Numbered from the stretch's first letter, positions 38,715 through 48,439 are shown. The stretch is DNA of 64,000 nucleotides from Anaerolineae bacterium (GCA_019637615.1 JAHBVJ010000027.1:1-64000); one strand, 5' to 3'. Notes: generated from the letters alone by a model not told the origin. A program made the numbers and translations.

Positions 38715-41627
38715 ATGGAAGTTAATCTGATTTTGAACGGCGAACCGCGCACGATCAGCGTCCAGCCGAACGAATTATTGATGAATGCGCTGCGGCGGAA
38801 TGCGTTGTACAGCGTCAAACATGGCTGCGAAACGGGCGAATGCGGCGCGTGTACGGTGCTGGTCGAGGGATGGCCGACGCCGAGCTGTTTGATGCTGGCA
38901 GCACAGGCCGAAGGAAAGCATATCGTCACGCTAGAATCGTTCGCCAGCAATTCGCGCGATATGCATCCGCTGCAACGCACATTCGTGGAGACAGGCGCGA
39001 TCCAATGCGGTTACTGCACTCCCGCGCAGTTGTTGTGCGCCAAGTCGCTGCTCGATCAGAATCCGGAGCCGAGCGAAAAAGAGGTGCGCGAGTGCATCGC
39101 TGGCGTGCTGTGCCGCTGCACAGGCTATGTCAAGCCTGTAGAGGCGATCCTCAGAGCGGCGGCGGTGATGCGCGGCGAGGAAGTACCGCCGATCGGCAAC
39201 GATCAGCCGATCCCCGCGCCGGATTTGTTCCAGCCACCGGGGGATATGCCGCAGACTGGTGCGCCTGACAGCGATCTCGAAGTGCAGACGAAAATTAAGC
39301 CGATTGTGCTGGCACCGACGGACATCGAGCCGACAGCGGTGGTCGGCAAGCCGGAACAGAAGGTAGATGCCGTGAAACTGGCACTCGGCAAGGCGGTGTT
39401 CGCGGATGACATCGAGATGCGCGGGATGCTATACGGCGCGTTGAAGACCAGCCCGCACGCGCACGCATGGATCACGCACATCGACACGAGCAAAGCGCGG
39501 GCGATCCCCGGCGTTCACGCGGTGCTAACGTACAATGATGTGCCACGCGTGGTGTACGCATCGGGCGGGCAGACGTATCCGAACCCGCCGCCATATGATC
39601 AGGTGAGCCTCGATAACAAGGTGCGGCATGTCGGGGATCGGGTGGCGGTGGTCGCCGCCGAGACGCCGGAGATCGCACAGATGGCGATTGACGCGATTGA
39701 GGTTGAATATCAAGTGCTGCCCGCCGTGTTCGACCCCGAAGAGGCGATCAGCGGCAACGCGCCGATCATTCATGACGAAACCGACGCGGTAAAAATCCAT
39801 GATGCCAGCCGTAATATCGTGCATCACATTCTGGCGCATACAGGCGAGGCGGAAAAGGCGTGGGCAGAGGCGGATTACATCATCGAAGGCGAGTACCGCG
39901 TGCATCAGGTGCAGCAAGCCTCCATTGAGCCGCATATCGTCGTCACGTACTGGGATGAGGACGAGCGCTTGGTGATCCGCACCAGCACGCAAGTCCCGTT
40001 CCACGTCCGGCGGATGGTCGCGCCCCTGCTCGGTCTGCCCGTTGCGCGCATCCGCGTGATCAAGCCGCGTATCGGTGGTGGCTTCGGCGGCAAGCAGGAG
40101 ATGTTGATCGAGGATTTGTGTGCCCATTTGACGATAGCGACGGGACGACCTGTGCGGTTCGAATATAATCGCGCTCAGGAATTCACCAGCGCGCGATCCC
40201 GCCATCCGCAGATTTTACGCTATAAAACGGGCGTCAAGCGGGATGGCACGCTGACGGGGCAAGAATTGTCCATCATCGGCAACACAGGCGCGTATGGTAC
40301 GCACGGCCTGACGGTGCAGACGGTCAGCGGCTTGCGCGGACTATCGACGTATAACGTGCCGTACAAGAAGTTCGAGTGCCATGTGGCGTACACGAATCTG
40401 CCGACACCGGGGGCCTATCGTGGTTACGGGGCACCACAAGCCCTGTACGCACTCGAAATCCACATGGAGCAGATCGCGGAAAAGCTGGCGCTGGATGTGC
40501 TGGAATTCAAGCGCAAAAATTGGGTCAAGGTGGGCGATCCGCTGAATATGGCGGTGGCGCTCGGTGAGGGCAAGGAAGGCTTCCCGCAGACGGTGCTGAC
40601 TTCCGGCCTCGCGGAATGCGTCGATCTGGGCGCGGAGGCGATTGGCTGGCACGAGAAGCGCGGCAAACGGGGCGATGGCAAGCGCAAACGCGGCGTCGGC
40701 ATGGCGGTGTGTATGCACGGCACGGCCATCGCGGGCTTGGATATGGGCGCGGCGAGCATCAAGATCAACGATGACGGTTCGTTCAATGTGCTGGTCGGCG
40801 CGACCGACCTCGGCACGGGATCGGACACGGTGTTGGGGCAGATCGCGGCGGAAACGCTGGGCGTCCCCATGAGCAAGATCGTGATGTACTCGTCGGACAC
40901 GGACTTCACGCCGTTCGACACGGGTGCGTATGCCAGCAGCACGACCTATATTTCCGGCGGCGCGGTGATGAAGGCCGCGCAGGGCGTCAAATGGCAGATT
41001 CAGAAGGTGGCGGGCGCGATGCTCGGCGTGAAAGAGTTCGAGACGCTCAAGCTGGCGGATTCCAAAGTGAGCGCCGCTGATGGACGTTCAGTAACGATTG
41101 AAGAAGTGGCACTGGAGTCGCTGCACAGGTCGGATCAACATCAGATCATGGCGACGGCGAGTCATATGTCGCTGGCCTCGCCACCCCCGTTTGCCGCGCA
41201 GTTTGCCGAAGTCGAGGTCGATACGGAGACGGGACAAGTGACCGTCAATAAGCTGGTGTTCGCCGTGGACTGCGGCGTCGCGATCAACCCGATCACGGCG
41301 TCGGGGCAGGTCGAGGGCGGGATGATCCAAGCGCTCGGCTACGGTCACTGCGAGGAAATGGTGTACGACGACGCTGGCACACCACTAGCAACGAAATTCG
41401 GGGAGTATCGGCTGTATCAGGCCGACGAGACGCCCGATATGCGCGTATTTTTTGTAGAAACGTATGAGCCAACGGGGCCATTCGGCGCGAAAGCCGTTGC
41501 CGAAATTCCTAAAGACGGCGTGGCTCCGGCATTGGCAAGCGCGATTCACGATGCGACGGGCGTATGGATCACCCAGATTCCGTATACGCCGGAACGCGTG
41601 TGGGAAGCGCTCAAGAGGCAGCTATGA
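38715..41627 (+). CDS. single-chain molybdenum hydroxylase (aldehyde oxidoreductase / xanthine dehydrogenase family)
   Basis: The 970-residue protein fuses the 2Fe-2S and molybdopterin parts. The plant-type 2Fe-2S domain has C38, C43, C46 and C58, and the second 2Fe-2S helical domain has C98, C101, C133 and C135 (QCGYC, CRCTG). Two large molybdopterin domains follow from about 230 (RIGGGFGGKQE, GAYRGYGAPQ), with the active-site Glu expected in GAKAVAEIP near the end. No FAD domain is present, as in the single-chain Desulfovibrio aldehyde oxidoreductase, so electrons probably leave to ferredoxin or a separate partner. Adenine deaminase nearby makes hypoxanthine oxidation a reasonable alternative. 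ATG 38715 follows AAGGA. Confidence 0.88.
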   Translation: MEVNLILNGEPRTISVQPNELLMNALRRNALYSVKHGCETGECGACTVLVEGWPTPSCLMLAAQAEGKHIVTLESFASNSRDMHPLQRTFVETGAIQCGYCTPAQLLCAKSLLDQNPEPSEKEVRECIAGVLCRCTGYVKPVEAILRAAAVMRGEEVPPIGNDQPIPAPDLFQPPGDMPQTGAPDSDLEVQTKIKPIVLAPTDIEPTAVVGKPEQKVDAVKLALGKAVFADDIEMRGMLYGALKTSPHAHAWITHIDTSKARAIPGVHAVLTYNDVPRVVYASGGQTYPNPPPYDQVSLDNKVRHVGDRVAVVAAETPEIAQMAIDAIEVEYQVLPAVFDPEEAISGNAPIIHDETDAVKIHDASRNIVHHILAHTGEAEKAWAEADYIIEGEYRVHQVQQASIEPHIVVTYWDEDERLVIRTSTQVPFHVRRMVAPLLGLPVARIRVIKPRIGGGFGGKQEMLIEDLCAHLTIATGRPVRFEYNRAQEFTSARSRHPQILRYKTGVKRDGTLTGQELSIIGNTGAYGTHGLTVQTVSGLRGLSTYNVPYKKFECHVAYTNLPTPGAYRGYGAPQALYALEIHMEQIAEKLALDVLEFKRKNWVKVGDPLNMAVALGEGKEGFPQTVLTSGLAECVDLGAEAIGWHEKRGKRGDGKRKRGVGMAVCMHGTAIAGLDMGAASIKINDDGSFNVLVGATDLGTGSDTVLGQIAAETLGVPMSKIVMYSSDTDFTPFDTGAYASSTTYISGGAVMKAAQGVKWQIQKVAGAMLGVKEFETLKLADSKVSAADGRSVTIEEVALESLHRSDQHQIMATASHMSLASPPPFAAQFAEVEVDTETGQVTVNKLVFAVDCGVAINPITASGQVEGGMIQALGYGHCEEMVYDDAGTPLATKFGEYRLYQADETPDMRVFFVETYEPTGPFGAKAVAEIPKDGVAPALASAIHDATGVWITQIPYTPERVWEALKRQL

Positions 41628-41902
41628 CGCAACCAACATCCCAACAAGAACCACAACAACCAGCGCGGCGGCGTGATCCGTCGCGCTTCATCCCGCTAAT
41701 CATCGTCGCGATGGCGCTGTGCCTAGTGACTGTCTCGGCGGTCGTTACACGGCGCGTGGACGAGGAAAACAAGGACTTCGAACTGAACGTGACGAAGACA
41801 ATCCAAGCGCAGATCGAGATCGCGACGATGACAGCAGAAGCCGTCGGGACAGATGAAGCGCATTTTTCTTTCAAGACACCGACTGTCACGCCAACCCCGT
41901 AG
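41624..41902 (+). CDS. small single-pass membrane protein coupled to the molybdenum hydroxylase
   Basis: The 92-residue protein has a Gln/Arg/Pro-rich N-terminus, one membrane segment (about 22-43, starting FIPLIIVAMALCL), and a polar tail ending TPTVTPTP. Its ATG overlaps the upstream stop in ATGA, so translation is probably coupled. The positive-inside pattern puts the tail outside the cell. It could anchor or assist the hydroxylase, but no family is recognised. Confidence 0.65.
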   Translation: MTQPTSQQEPQQPARRRDPSRFIPLIIVAMALCLVTVSAVVTRRVDEENKDFELNVTKTIQAQIEIATMTAEAVGTDEAHFSFKTPTVTPTP

Positions 41903-42005
41903 GCTTTGACTACTATGTGGAGAAGCGCAACTCACGATAGGAAGTTGATCGTATTTGATCAATAATCGTGTTTCGATATTCATCTAACCAATTGAAAGAG
42001 GTGTG

Positions 42006-43625
42006 ATGCTATACAGAGTGCGAATGCATCGCTGGACGCAGAGCTTCGCCGTGCTCATCACGTGCGTGGTGGCGTTTGTGGCAATGCCTCTACAACAGGA
42101 CGCATTTATGAATCCATCATCTCCGACCTATGCGATGGCACAGATGACCACCACCAGCCTTGACCAGTTGATCCCGATGCCCGTTTCGATCAAGGCGACG
42201 GGCGAGAACTTCACACTGACGGCGGATACCAAGATCGTCGTTGATCCCGACTCGGCAGCGCTCACCACCCTCGGTCAGCAGTTGGCGGCGATGTTGCAGC
42301 CCGCGACAGGGTATGAAGTCCCTGTGACTGATGCCGCGCCGCATGAAGGCAATATACGATTGAGCATGATGGACACAGACACGACGTTGGGCGATGAAGG
42401 CTATACGCTCACGATCAGGACGGACGGCGTAGCGATCAGCGCGGCACAGCCAGCCGGTATTTTCTATGGCCTGCAAACGCTGCGCCAACTGCTGCCCGCC
42501 GCGATTGAGGCAAAAACGCTGCAACAAGGCGTGGCGTGGGACGTGCCCACGGCGACAATCCGCGATTATCCGCGTTTTGCGTGGCGCGGAACGATGCTGG
42601 ACGTGGCGCGGCATTTCTTCGGCGTGGAAGATGTCAAGCGCTACATCGACTACTTGGCACTGTACAAGATCAATCGGCTGCATTTGCACTTGTCCGATGA
42701 TCAGGGCTGGCGGATTGAGATCAAATCGTGGCCTAAACTAACGGAAATCGGCGGCAGCAAAGAAGTAGGCGGCGGCGAGGGCGGCTATTACACGCAAGCT
42801 GATTACGCCGAGATCGTGGATTACGCCGCGCAGCATTTCATCACCATCGTGCCGGAGATCGACATGCCGGGGCATACCAACGCGGCGCTGGCCTCTTATG
42901 CGGAACTGAATTGCGACGGCAAAGCGCGGGAACTGTACACGGGCACGAATGTCGGGTTCAGCACCTTGTGCGCCGATAAAGAGGTGACGTACCAGTTCAT
43001 GGAAGACGTGATCCGCGAACTGGCGGCGATGACCCCCGGCGCGTACATTCACATCGGCGGCGACGAGTCATCCGCGACCAAGCACGAGGATTACCTGAAG
43101 ATGGTGGAACGGGCGCAAGCGATGGTCGCCGCACAGGGTAAGCAAGCCGTCGGCTGGGAAGAGATCGCGCGGGTGAAACTGCTGCCGACGACGCTGGTGC
43201 AGAATTGGAACAACAACAATCTGACGCAAGAGGCCGTCAAGCAGGGCGCGAAGATCATCATGTCGCCCGCCAAGAAGACCTACATCGACATGAAATATGA
43301 CCCTTCGACCAAGCTAGGATTGAACTGGGCAGCCTATATCGAAGTGCTGGACGCGTACCAATGGGATCCGGCGGAGATGCTGCCGGGAGTCAATGACGAG
43401 GACATCGCGGGGGTCGAAGCGCCGCTATGGTCGGAGACGACGCAGACACTAGACGACATCGAATTTTTGGCGTTCCCGCGTTTAGCAGGTCACGCCGAGA
43501 TCGGATGGTCGCCCGCTGATGGTCGATCATGGGACGAATATAAAGTGCGGCTTGGTGCGCAGGCAGCACGTTTCGCCGCGCTGGGGATCGATTTTTACCG
43601 CGCGCCGTCGGTGCCGTGGCAATGA
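42006..43625 (+). CDS. exported beta-N-acetylhexosaminidase (GH20)
   Basis: The 539-residue product has an N-terminal signal or anchor segment (about 12-28), then a GH20b-like alpha/beta domain (about 55-180) and the catalytic GH20 barrel. The catalytic Asp353-Glu354 pair lies in HIGGDESS; RGTMLDVARHFF, HLHLSDDQGWRIEIKSWPKL and VPEIDMPGH are further family marks. It should release terminal GlcNAc or GalNAc from chitin- or peptidoglycan-derived sugars outside the cytoplasm. The upstream GTG at 42003 and an ATG at 42024 are alternative starts. Confidence 0.93.
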   Translation: MLYRVRMHRWTQSFAVLITCVVAFVAMPLQQDAFMNPSSPTYAMAQMTTTSLDQLIPMPVSIKATGENFTLTADTKIVVDPDSAALTTLGQQLAAMLQPATGYEVPVTDAAPHEGNIRLSMMDTDTTLGDEGYTLTIRTDGVAISAAQPAGIFYGLQTLRQLLPAAIEAKTLQQGVAWDVPTATIRDYPRFAWRGTMLDVARHFFGVEDVKRYIDYLALYKINRLHLHLSDDQGWRIEIKSWPKLTEIGGSKEVGGGEGGYYTQADYAEIVDYAAQHFITIVPEIDMPGHTNAALASYAELNCDGKARELYTGTNVGFSTLCADKEVTYQFMEDVIRELAAMTPGAYIHIGGDESSATKHEDYLKMVERAQAMVAAQGKQAVGWEEIARVKLLPTTLVQNWNNNNLTQEAVKQGAKIIMSPAKKTYIDMKYDPSTKLGLNWAAYIEVLDAYQWDPAEMLPGVNDEDIAGVEAPLWSETTQTLDDIEFLAFPRLAGHAEIGWSPADGRSWDEYKVRLGAQAARFAALGIDFYRAPSVPWQ

Positions 43626-43654
43626 TCACTAGCCGTTGAAAAGGCAACATCAGC

Positions 43655-44767
43655 ATGAAAGATGCCACCAAAGTGACACGGGCGGGACTGCCACCGCCCA
43701 AGCAAGGCGAACCCTTCGCGCCGGGGCCGACCTTCGCCGCACCATATCACGCGGCGGGCGATCCGAGCGTGGTGCCGAATACCTATGGACGGTTCCACAA
43801 CCCGACATGGAACGCCTTTGAGCACGCCTTAGCCGATCTCGAAGGCGGTGAGGCTGTAGTATTCGGATCGGGCATGGCGGCAGTGGCGGCGGTGTTCGGG
43901 GCGGTGCTGCGCCCGAATGAGGTGGTCGTGCTGCCCTCGGACAGCTACTATACGACGCGCAACCTCGCGGGCGGCTATTTCACCCAGATGGGCGTGCAAG
44001 TGCGACGTGCGCCAACCGTAAACGACTCACAACTGGCGCACTTGGACGGCGCGAAGCTGCTGTGGATCGAGTCGCCGTCGAATCCGCTGTTGGACGTGTG
44101 CGACATCCGGCGGATGGTGGCGGCGGCGCACGAAAAAGGCGTACTGGTAGCGGTAGATAACACCACATCCACGATCTTGAGCCAGCGTCCGCTCGACCTC
44201 GGCGCGGATTTTTCCGTCGCGTCGGATACCAAAGCGCTGACGGGACATTCTGATCTGCTGATGGGGCATGTGGCGGGACGCGACGCCGCGTTGATGACGC
44301 AAGTCCGCACATGGCGCACACAGATCGGCGCGATCCCCGGCCCGATGGAAGTGTGGTTGGCGCATCGCTCACTGGCGACGCTGCATGTGCGGTTTGAACG
44401 GCAGTGCAGCAACGCCTTGCACATCGCGCGGTTCCTCGCGGCGCGGCATGAGGTCAGCGGGCTGCGGTATCCGGGGCTGGCGACCGATCCGGCGCATGAG
44501 ATCGCCAGCCGTCAAATGCGCTATTTCGGCTCGATCATCAGCTTTGTGCTAGCGGATCGTGATCAGGCCGAACGGTTCTTGAGCGCGTGTGAACTGGTGT
44601 ATGAGGCGACGAGCTTTGGCAGCGTGCATACCACGGCAGAACGGCGGGCGCGTTGGGGTGGTGACGCGATCCCCGATGGGTTCATCCGGCTGAGTGTGGG
44701 CTGCGAAGACGCCGATGATCTGATCGCGGACATCGGGCAGGCGTTGGACAAGCTGCGCGGGGAATAA
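43655..44767 (+). CDS. Cys/Met-metabolism PLP-dependent enzyme (cystathionine gamma-synthase/lyase family)
   Basis: The 370-residue PLP enzyme has the PLP-binding lysine Lys193 in SDTKALTGHSD, the substrate-phosphate segment YGRFHNPTWNAFE, and GSGMAAVAAV. The acidic DNT (168-170) is also present. The family includes cystathionine gamma-synthase, beta- and gamma-lyases and O-acylhomoserine sulfhydrylases, and sequence features here do not separate them. It stands alone, about 10 kb from cysK-cysE. The AAGG upstream of ATG 43655 supports the start. Confidence 0.88.
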   Translation: MKDATKVTRAGLPPPKQGEPFAPGPTFAAPYHAAGDPSVVPNTYGRFHNPTWNAFEHALADLEGGEAVVFGSGMAAVAAVFGAVLRPNEVVVLPSDSYYTTRNLAGGYFTQMGVQVRRAPTVNDSQLAHLDGAKLLWIESPSNPLLDVCDIRRMVAAAHEKGVLVAVDNTTSTILSQRPLDLGADFSVASDTKALTGHSDLLMGHVAGRDAALMTQVRTWRTQIGAIPGPMEVWLAHRSLATLHVRFERQCSNALHIARFLAARHEVSGLRYPGLATDPAHEIASRQMRYFGSIISFVLADRDQAERFLSACELVYEATSFGSVHTTAERRARWGGDAIPDGFIRLSVGCEDADDLIADIGQALDKLRGE

Positions 44768-44954
44768 CGCGACATTCGTGAGATCAATCATTGATCCGAC
44801 CTCACCCTGACTCTCCGCTTCACAACGAGGGGAATCGATTAGCATAGGCTAGATTTGCCATTAGTCTGTCGCAGGATTCCGTATCGGAAGTTTTGCGCCG
44901 CGTGAGGGTTAACAGTACCGTGCAACGGTCATGCGGTGAGTGAAGTGATTGCCC

Positions 44955-45395
44955 TCAGATTGTGACGGCGTCTAGCTCTTCTTCGTAAACGTCAAGGGCG
45001 TCTTGGGCACATGGCGTGCAGTACTTGCGCGTGCGCAGGATGGCGTAGGCTTCCGTCTTACGGAGCATCAGGCGGTCGCTGCGCTGTACGAGCTGTTCCA
45101 GTTCACAGTTTTCCGCATCTGTAAGCTCGCCATAGGCATTTTTATCCATCAAGCGATGGGCACGATATTGGATGTCTTCAGGCAGCGATTCGCGGGCGAG
45201 TGTCCACAGCGCATCGTCGGAAAGCAGTGGTAAGGCCGCCAGTTCCGATTGAATATCCGATGGCACCAGTGGCATCGGTAACGTCCTCAGATGATCCAGT
45301 AGTACAGTTTCCACAGATTGATCAGTCAGATGGGCGATTTGGCGGACACGCGCTGAGATGTCGTCGGGCAATGTTAGTACAATCTGATCATGCAT
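44955..45395 (-). CDS. hypothetical protein with an RHH-like N-terminus and a CxxC tail
   Basis: The 146-residue protein begins with a short strand and two helices (IVLTLPDDISARVRQIAHLT) like ribbon-helix-helix antitoxin-type proteins. A helical middle (LPLLSDDALWTLARESLP; LTDAENCELEQLV) recurs in small Chloroflexota and cyanobacterial proteins that often sit next to nucleases or toxins. The C-terminus adds YCTPCAQDA. No toxin partner is adjacent: the divergent neighbour is a GT39 gene. Function unknown. Confidence 0.55.
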   Translation of the reverse strand: MHDQIVLTLPDDISARVRQIAHLTDQSVETVLLDHLRTLPMPLVPSDIQSELAALPLLSDDALWTLARESLPEDIQYRAHRLMDKNAYGELTDAENCELEQLVQRSDRLMLRKTEAYAILRTRKYCTPCAQDALDVYEEELDAVTI

Positions 45396-45452
45396 ATGGG
45401 TAAACTCACGTTTATCAATTGGTATCTATTTTATCCGATTTCATGAGTTGAT

Positions 45453-47321
45453 GTGAAAACTTCCTCGAAATTTTTTACAACACTGCTATGGCTGACGTGC
45501 CTGACGCTACTTGGAGCCGCCCTTCGTTTCTATCAACTCGGCGCATCACCGCTGCGTGGAGATGAAGCCTTCGCAGTACGTTATTGGGCGGCACCGCTGA
45601 CCGATATTTTCGATGCTTCACAAGGGCTGGCATGGAAGGAACCGCACCCTTACGGCACATTTCTGCTGTTCGGCGCATGGAAAGGCTTGGCGGGCAGCTC
45701 TGAAGTGGCGATGCGGATGCTGCCGCTACTGGTGAATCTGCTCGGCGTACCGACAATGTATGCACTCGGCAAGCGGCTGTTCCACGATCCGCAGATCGGG
45801 ATGGCGGGCGCGGCGCTGTGGGCGATCAACCCGAACCTGATCTGGCATTCGCAAGATGTGCGCAATTACGCGATCTGGGCGGCGCTGAGTCTGATCAACA
45901 TGTGGCTGCTGGTGCGGATCAGCGATCCGGCAATTCATCCACGACGGCGCGATTGGCTGCTGTACATCGCGATGGTGACGGTGACACTGTACGTGTTCTT
46001 TCTAGAGGCGTTCATGCTGGTCGTGCATGGGCTGTACGTGATGATCGCACGACGGGAACGGCTGCGGGCGTGGATCGCAGCGGCGGCGATCATCGGTGTG
46101 CTCCTGATCCCGTGGGGCTACCAATTGGTGAGGCTGTCGCAAGCGGGGTATCGGGCGACAGGCGCAAGTGCTGACGTAGGGATGTTGTTCACCGTGTTCG
46201 TCAACCAACTACTGTATGGTGAAACGACGATCACGACGAGCTTGACCTCGGTTGTGTTGATGGCGGTGGGGCTGATGCTGCTGGCGCTGTATCGGGGACG
46301 GGGAATCACGCTGCTGATGTTATGGGTAATCGTGCCTGCTGCGCTGCTGCTGTTGGTGGCGACGCGCATGAACGTTTTCTGGCCCCGTTACCTGATCGCC
46401 AGCACACCCGCGCTGCTATTCCCGATTGCCACGCTGATGGTGATGGTGTGGCGAAGTGTGCGGGCAATCAATGTGCCGCTGATCCCCAATTTGGACAACC
46501 GACTGATCCTCGTGATGGGTGCGATCCCGCTGTTCACCGTAGCGTATTCAACGGCGGCGGCGTGGGCGGTATACGTGGGGCCGAATTATCATAAAGCGCC
46601 GGACTGGTTCAGCTTGCGCGACTATCTGCACACCAACGTGACGAGCGCGGATACGGTGATCATGACCTCGCTTGACCCCAACACAGGCAACGCTGATCCG
46701 AGCTTTGAATGGTACTATCGCGACGCTGCGCCCGTGATTACGCTGCCGAATCCGAACTTCGATATGGCGACGGCGATTCAGACAGCCTTGAGCAACAGCC
46801 GCGCCGTGTGGTATGTGGTGTCGGGCGACGATCCGCGCTTGAATGTACTGCTGTTGGAACACGGAAGCCTGATCACTGACACGGGCGCAGGACGCAGTTT
46901 CCTCGTGCGGCAGTATCGCGGCAATACGGTCAAGCCGGAGGAAGTGACGCAGCCACGCCATTACACCATAGGCGGCGGCAAGCTACTCGGTTACAGCGTA
47001 GCGGCGACTCCGACAGCGGGCGGGACGCTGACGCTGCTGCTGTTCTGGGATGTGGCACCTGATCCAGCGCTGACGACATTTGTACATCTGATCGGGACGC
47101 CAAAGCCGGACGGGTCGCCGTTGTGGGCGCAAAAGGATCATCCACCGCAAGCACCGGGACGCGATCTCTACCTGCTCGATCTCGCGAATGTGCCTGCCGG
47201 ACACTATCAGCTTGAGATCGGATTGTACGATGCTATGACGAAGACACGGGCGACGATAGTTGACGAAGAAAAGCGTGTGCTTGGTGACAGCACTGTGCTG
47301 ATGGAGATCGACCTTCCCTAA
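45453..47321 (+). CDS. GT39-family (PMT/ArnT-like) membrane glycosyltransferase
   Basis: The 622-residue protein has about ten membrane helices in its first 380 residues. An acidic pair follows the first helix (SPLRGDEAF), the conserved catalytic region of polyprenol-phosphate sugar transferases. The soluble C-terminal part (about 390-620) includes a DUF-like beta domain (VHLIGTPKPDG, LANVPAGHYQLEIGLYD) often found at this position in Chloroflexota homologues. It should transfer sugar from a lipid carrier to an extracytoplasmic acceptor; sugar and acceptor are unknown. The start is GTG 45453. Confidence 0.87.
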   Translation: MKTSSKFFTTLLWLTCLTLLGAALRFYQLGASPLRGDEAFAVRYWAAPLTDIFDASQGLAWKEPHPYGTFLLFGAWKGLAGSSEVAMRMLPLLVNLLGVPTMYALGKRLFHDPQIGMAGAALWAINPNLIWHSQDVRNYAIWAALSLINMWLLVRISDPAIHPRRRDWLLYIAMVTVTLYVFFLEAFMLVVHGLYVMIARRERLRAWIAAAAIIGVLLIPWGYQLVRLSQAGYRATGASADVGMLFTVFVNQLLYGETTITTSLTSVVLMAVGLMLLALYRGRGITLLMLWVIVPAALLLLVATRMNVFWPRYLIASTPALLFPIATLMVMVWRSVRAINVPLIPNLDNRLILVMGAIPLFTVAYSTAAAWAVYVGPNYHKAPDWFSLRDYLHTNVTSADTVIMTSLDPNTGNADPSFEWYYRDAAPVITLPNPNFDMATAIQTALSNSRAVWYVVSGDDPRLNVLLLEHGSLITDTGAGRSFLVRQYRGNTVKPEEVTQPRHYTIGGGKLLGYSVAATPTAGGTLTLLLFWDVAPDPALTTFVHLIGTPKPDGSPLWAQKDHPPQAPGRDLYLLDLANVPAGHYQLEIGLYDAMTKTRATIVDEEKRVLGDSTVLMEIDLP

Positions 47322-47381
47322 TTTCTGACACTGGCGGGAGATCGAGCCACAGCCCTTGAGTGCTACGCGCTGATGCGGCGG

Positions 47382-47780
47382 TTAGTTCAGCGTGTGGAGC
47401 GGGTTGGCGTGTTGACGGAGCACAGAATGGGCTTCTGCGATGGTGGAAACGAAGCGCGTGCGGCGCACCAGTCGCGGATCGGACTGCACGACCAGCGAGA
47501 AGATCGAAGCGGTGAAGTGCCCGCGACCCGCGATCACGACCATGCCGATGTTATGCGGAATATCGGAAAAAGTGCGGCGGAAGTGATTCCACGCGAGTCC
47601 TTGTGTTTGCGGCGTGCTGGTGCGAATGTCGCTGATGATGTCTACGGTGTGATCAACGCTGCGCAGCATTTGACGGACTTCATCTACCGAGGCGTCGTAA
47701 TCTTGCCAGCGCCACTGTGGATCGAAGGTGACACGGATGGCGGTTTGACGACTATTTTCCCACTGGACGTGTACAGTCAT
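47382..47780 (-). CDS. STAS/SpoIIAA-like single-domain protein (second paralogue)
   Basis: The 132-residue product is a paralogue of the protein at 9191-9580. It shares a WxWxD segment (PQWRWQDYDAS), a central Asp-Ile-Arg strand (DIISDIRTS), the VVIAGRGHF core and the IAEAHSVLRQ end. It has no serine at the usual SpoIIAA phosphorylation site that I can place with confidence. The frame opens at 47870; ATG 47780 is preferred, with AAGGAGAG five bases upstream. Confidence 0.7.
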   Translation of the reverse strand: MTVHVQWENSRQTAIRVTFDPQWRWQDYDASVDEVRQMLRSVDHTVDIISDIRTSTPQTQGLAWNHFRRTFSDIPHNIGMVVIAGRGHFTASIFSLVVQSDPRLVRRTRFVSTIAEAHSVLRQHANPLHTLN

Positions 47781-47909
47781 TGATCTCTCCTTGAGTTGTG
47801 CTTCATGCGAGGTGGTTCTAGCTAAGTGGCTAGGAAAACGGCATCGATATCTTATTAGTTGATACTTCAACTATCTGATTGAATCTTATGAAAATTTTCA
47901 CGAATTGAT

Positions 47910-47932
47910 CCCCCTAAAAATTGGGGGGTTTT
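47910..47932 (+). terminator. short GC-rich hairpin with T-tract
   Basis: CCCCC (47910-47914) pairs with GGGGG (within 47923-47928) across a short A/T loop and is followed by TTTT. It lies upstream of the STAS-like gene on the other strand, so the transcript it ends is not obvious. The rest of 47781-48052 holds a weak 9-bp hairpin (47993-48001/48018-48026) and no gene. Confidence 0.35.
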
Positions 47933-48052
47933 GAGATTTCAAGAATGATCAGTGACTACATCGAGGGTGGGCGATGGTGGGTGCATCATGCACAGGAGAT
48001 AACCGCTTTAATTCGGCTATCTCCTGCACAGCAGAAAGGAATTTACGGGGCG

Positions 48053-48439
48053 TTATGCGCCGATGGCTTCGATGCTAGGCCACTGAGCAACCAGTAACGC
48101 GCCGAGTACGACAAGGTTGAACACCAGCGCAGATACAACCGGAGAGCTTACCGGATTTGCCCAGAAAAGGATCAGGCCAACTATGGAGATGATGGCAGCG
48201 ACGATGACCACTGTACGCCACCACTGCTGCTGCACGATCAGGCCATAGACACCGATGCCAAAGCCAACCAAGGCGGCGATCCAGATCACGCTGCCGATGA
48301 CCCGGAGCAGGGAGTCGCTAAACGGCAACCAAGACTGTGATGTTTGCCCCCAATTGGCAACGCCAAGTAGAGGGATGAGGAAGAGAATATGCCCGATTCC
48401 GTGTGCGGCAATCAGTACCGCAATTATTGTGCGCAACAT
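48053..48439 (-). CDS. small four-helix membrane protein
   Basis: The 128-residue protein has four predicted membrane segments. They are an N-terminal helix (IIAVLIAAHGIGHILFLIPL) and helices near 45-65, 72-92 and 98-118. The HGIGH motif in the first helix is seen in several small uncharacterised membrane families. No enzyme or transporter signature is visible. It is a single gene. Confidence 0.7.
   Translation of the reverse strand: MLRTIIAVLIAAHGIGHILFLIPLLGVANWGQTSQSWLPFSDSLLRVIGSVIWIAALVGFGIGVYGLIVQQQWWRTVVIVAAIISIVGLILFWANPVSSPVVSALVFNLVVLGALLVAQWPSIEAIGA

Noticed and set aside
47910..47932. Operator or riboswitch for the second STAS-like gene
   Set aside because: The C-run/G-run hairpin is short and followed by a T-tract on the plus strand, so a terminator is the simpler reading.
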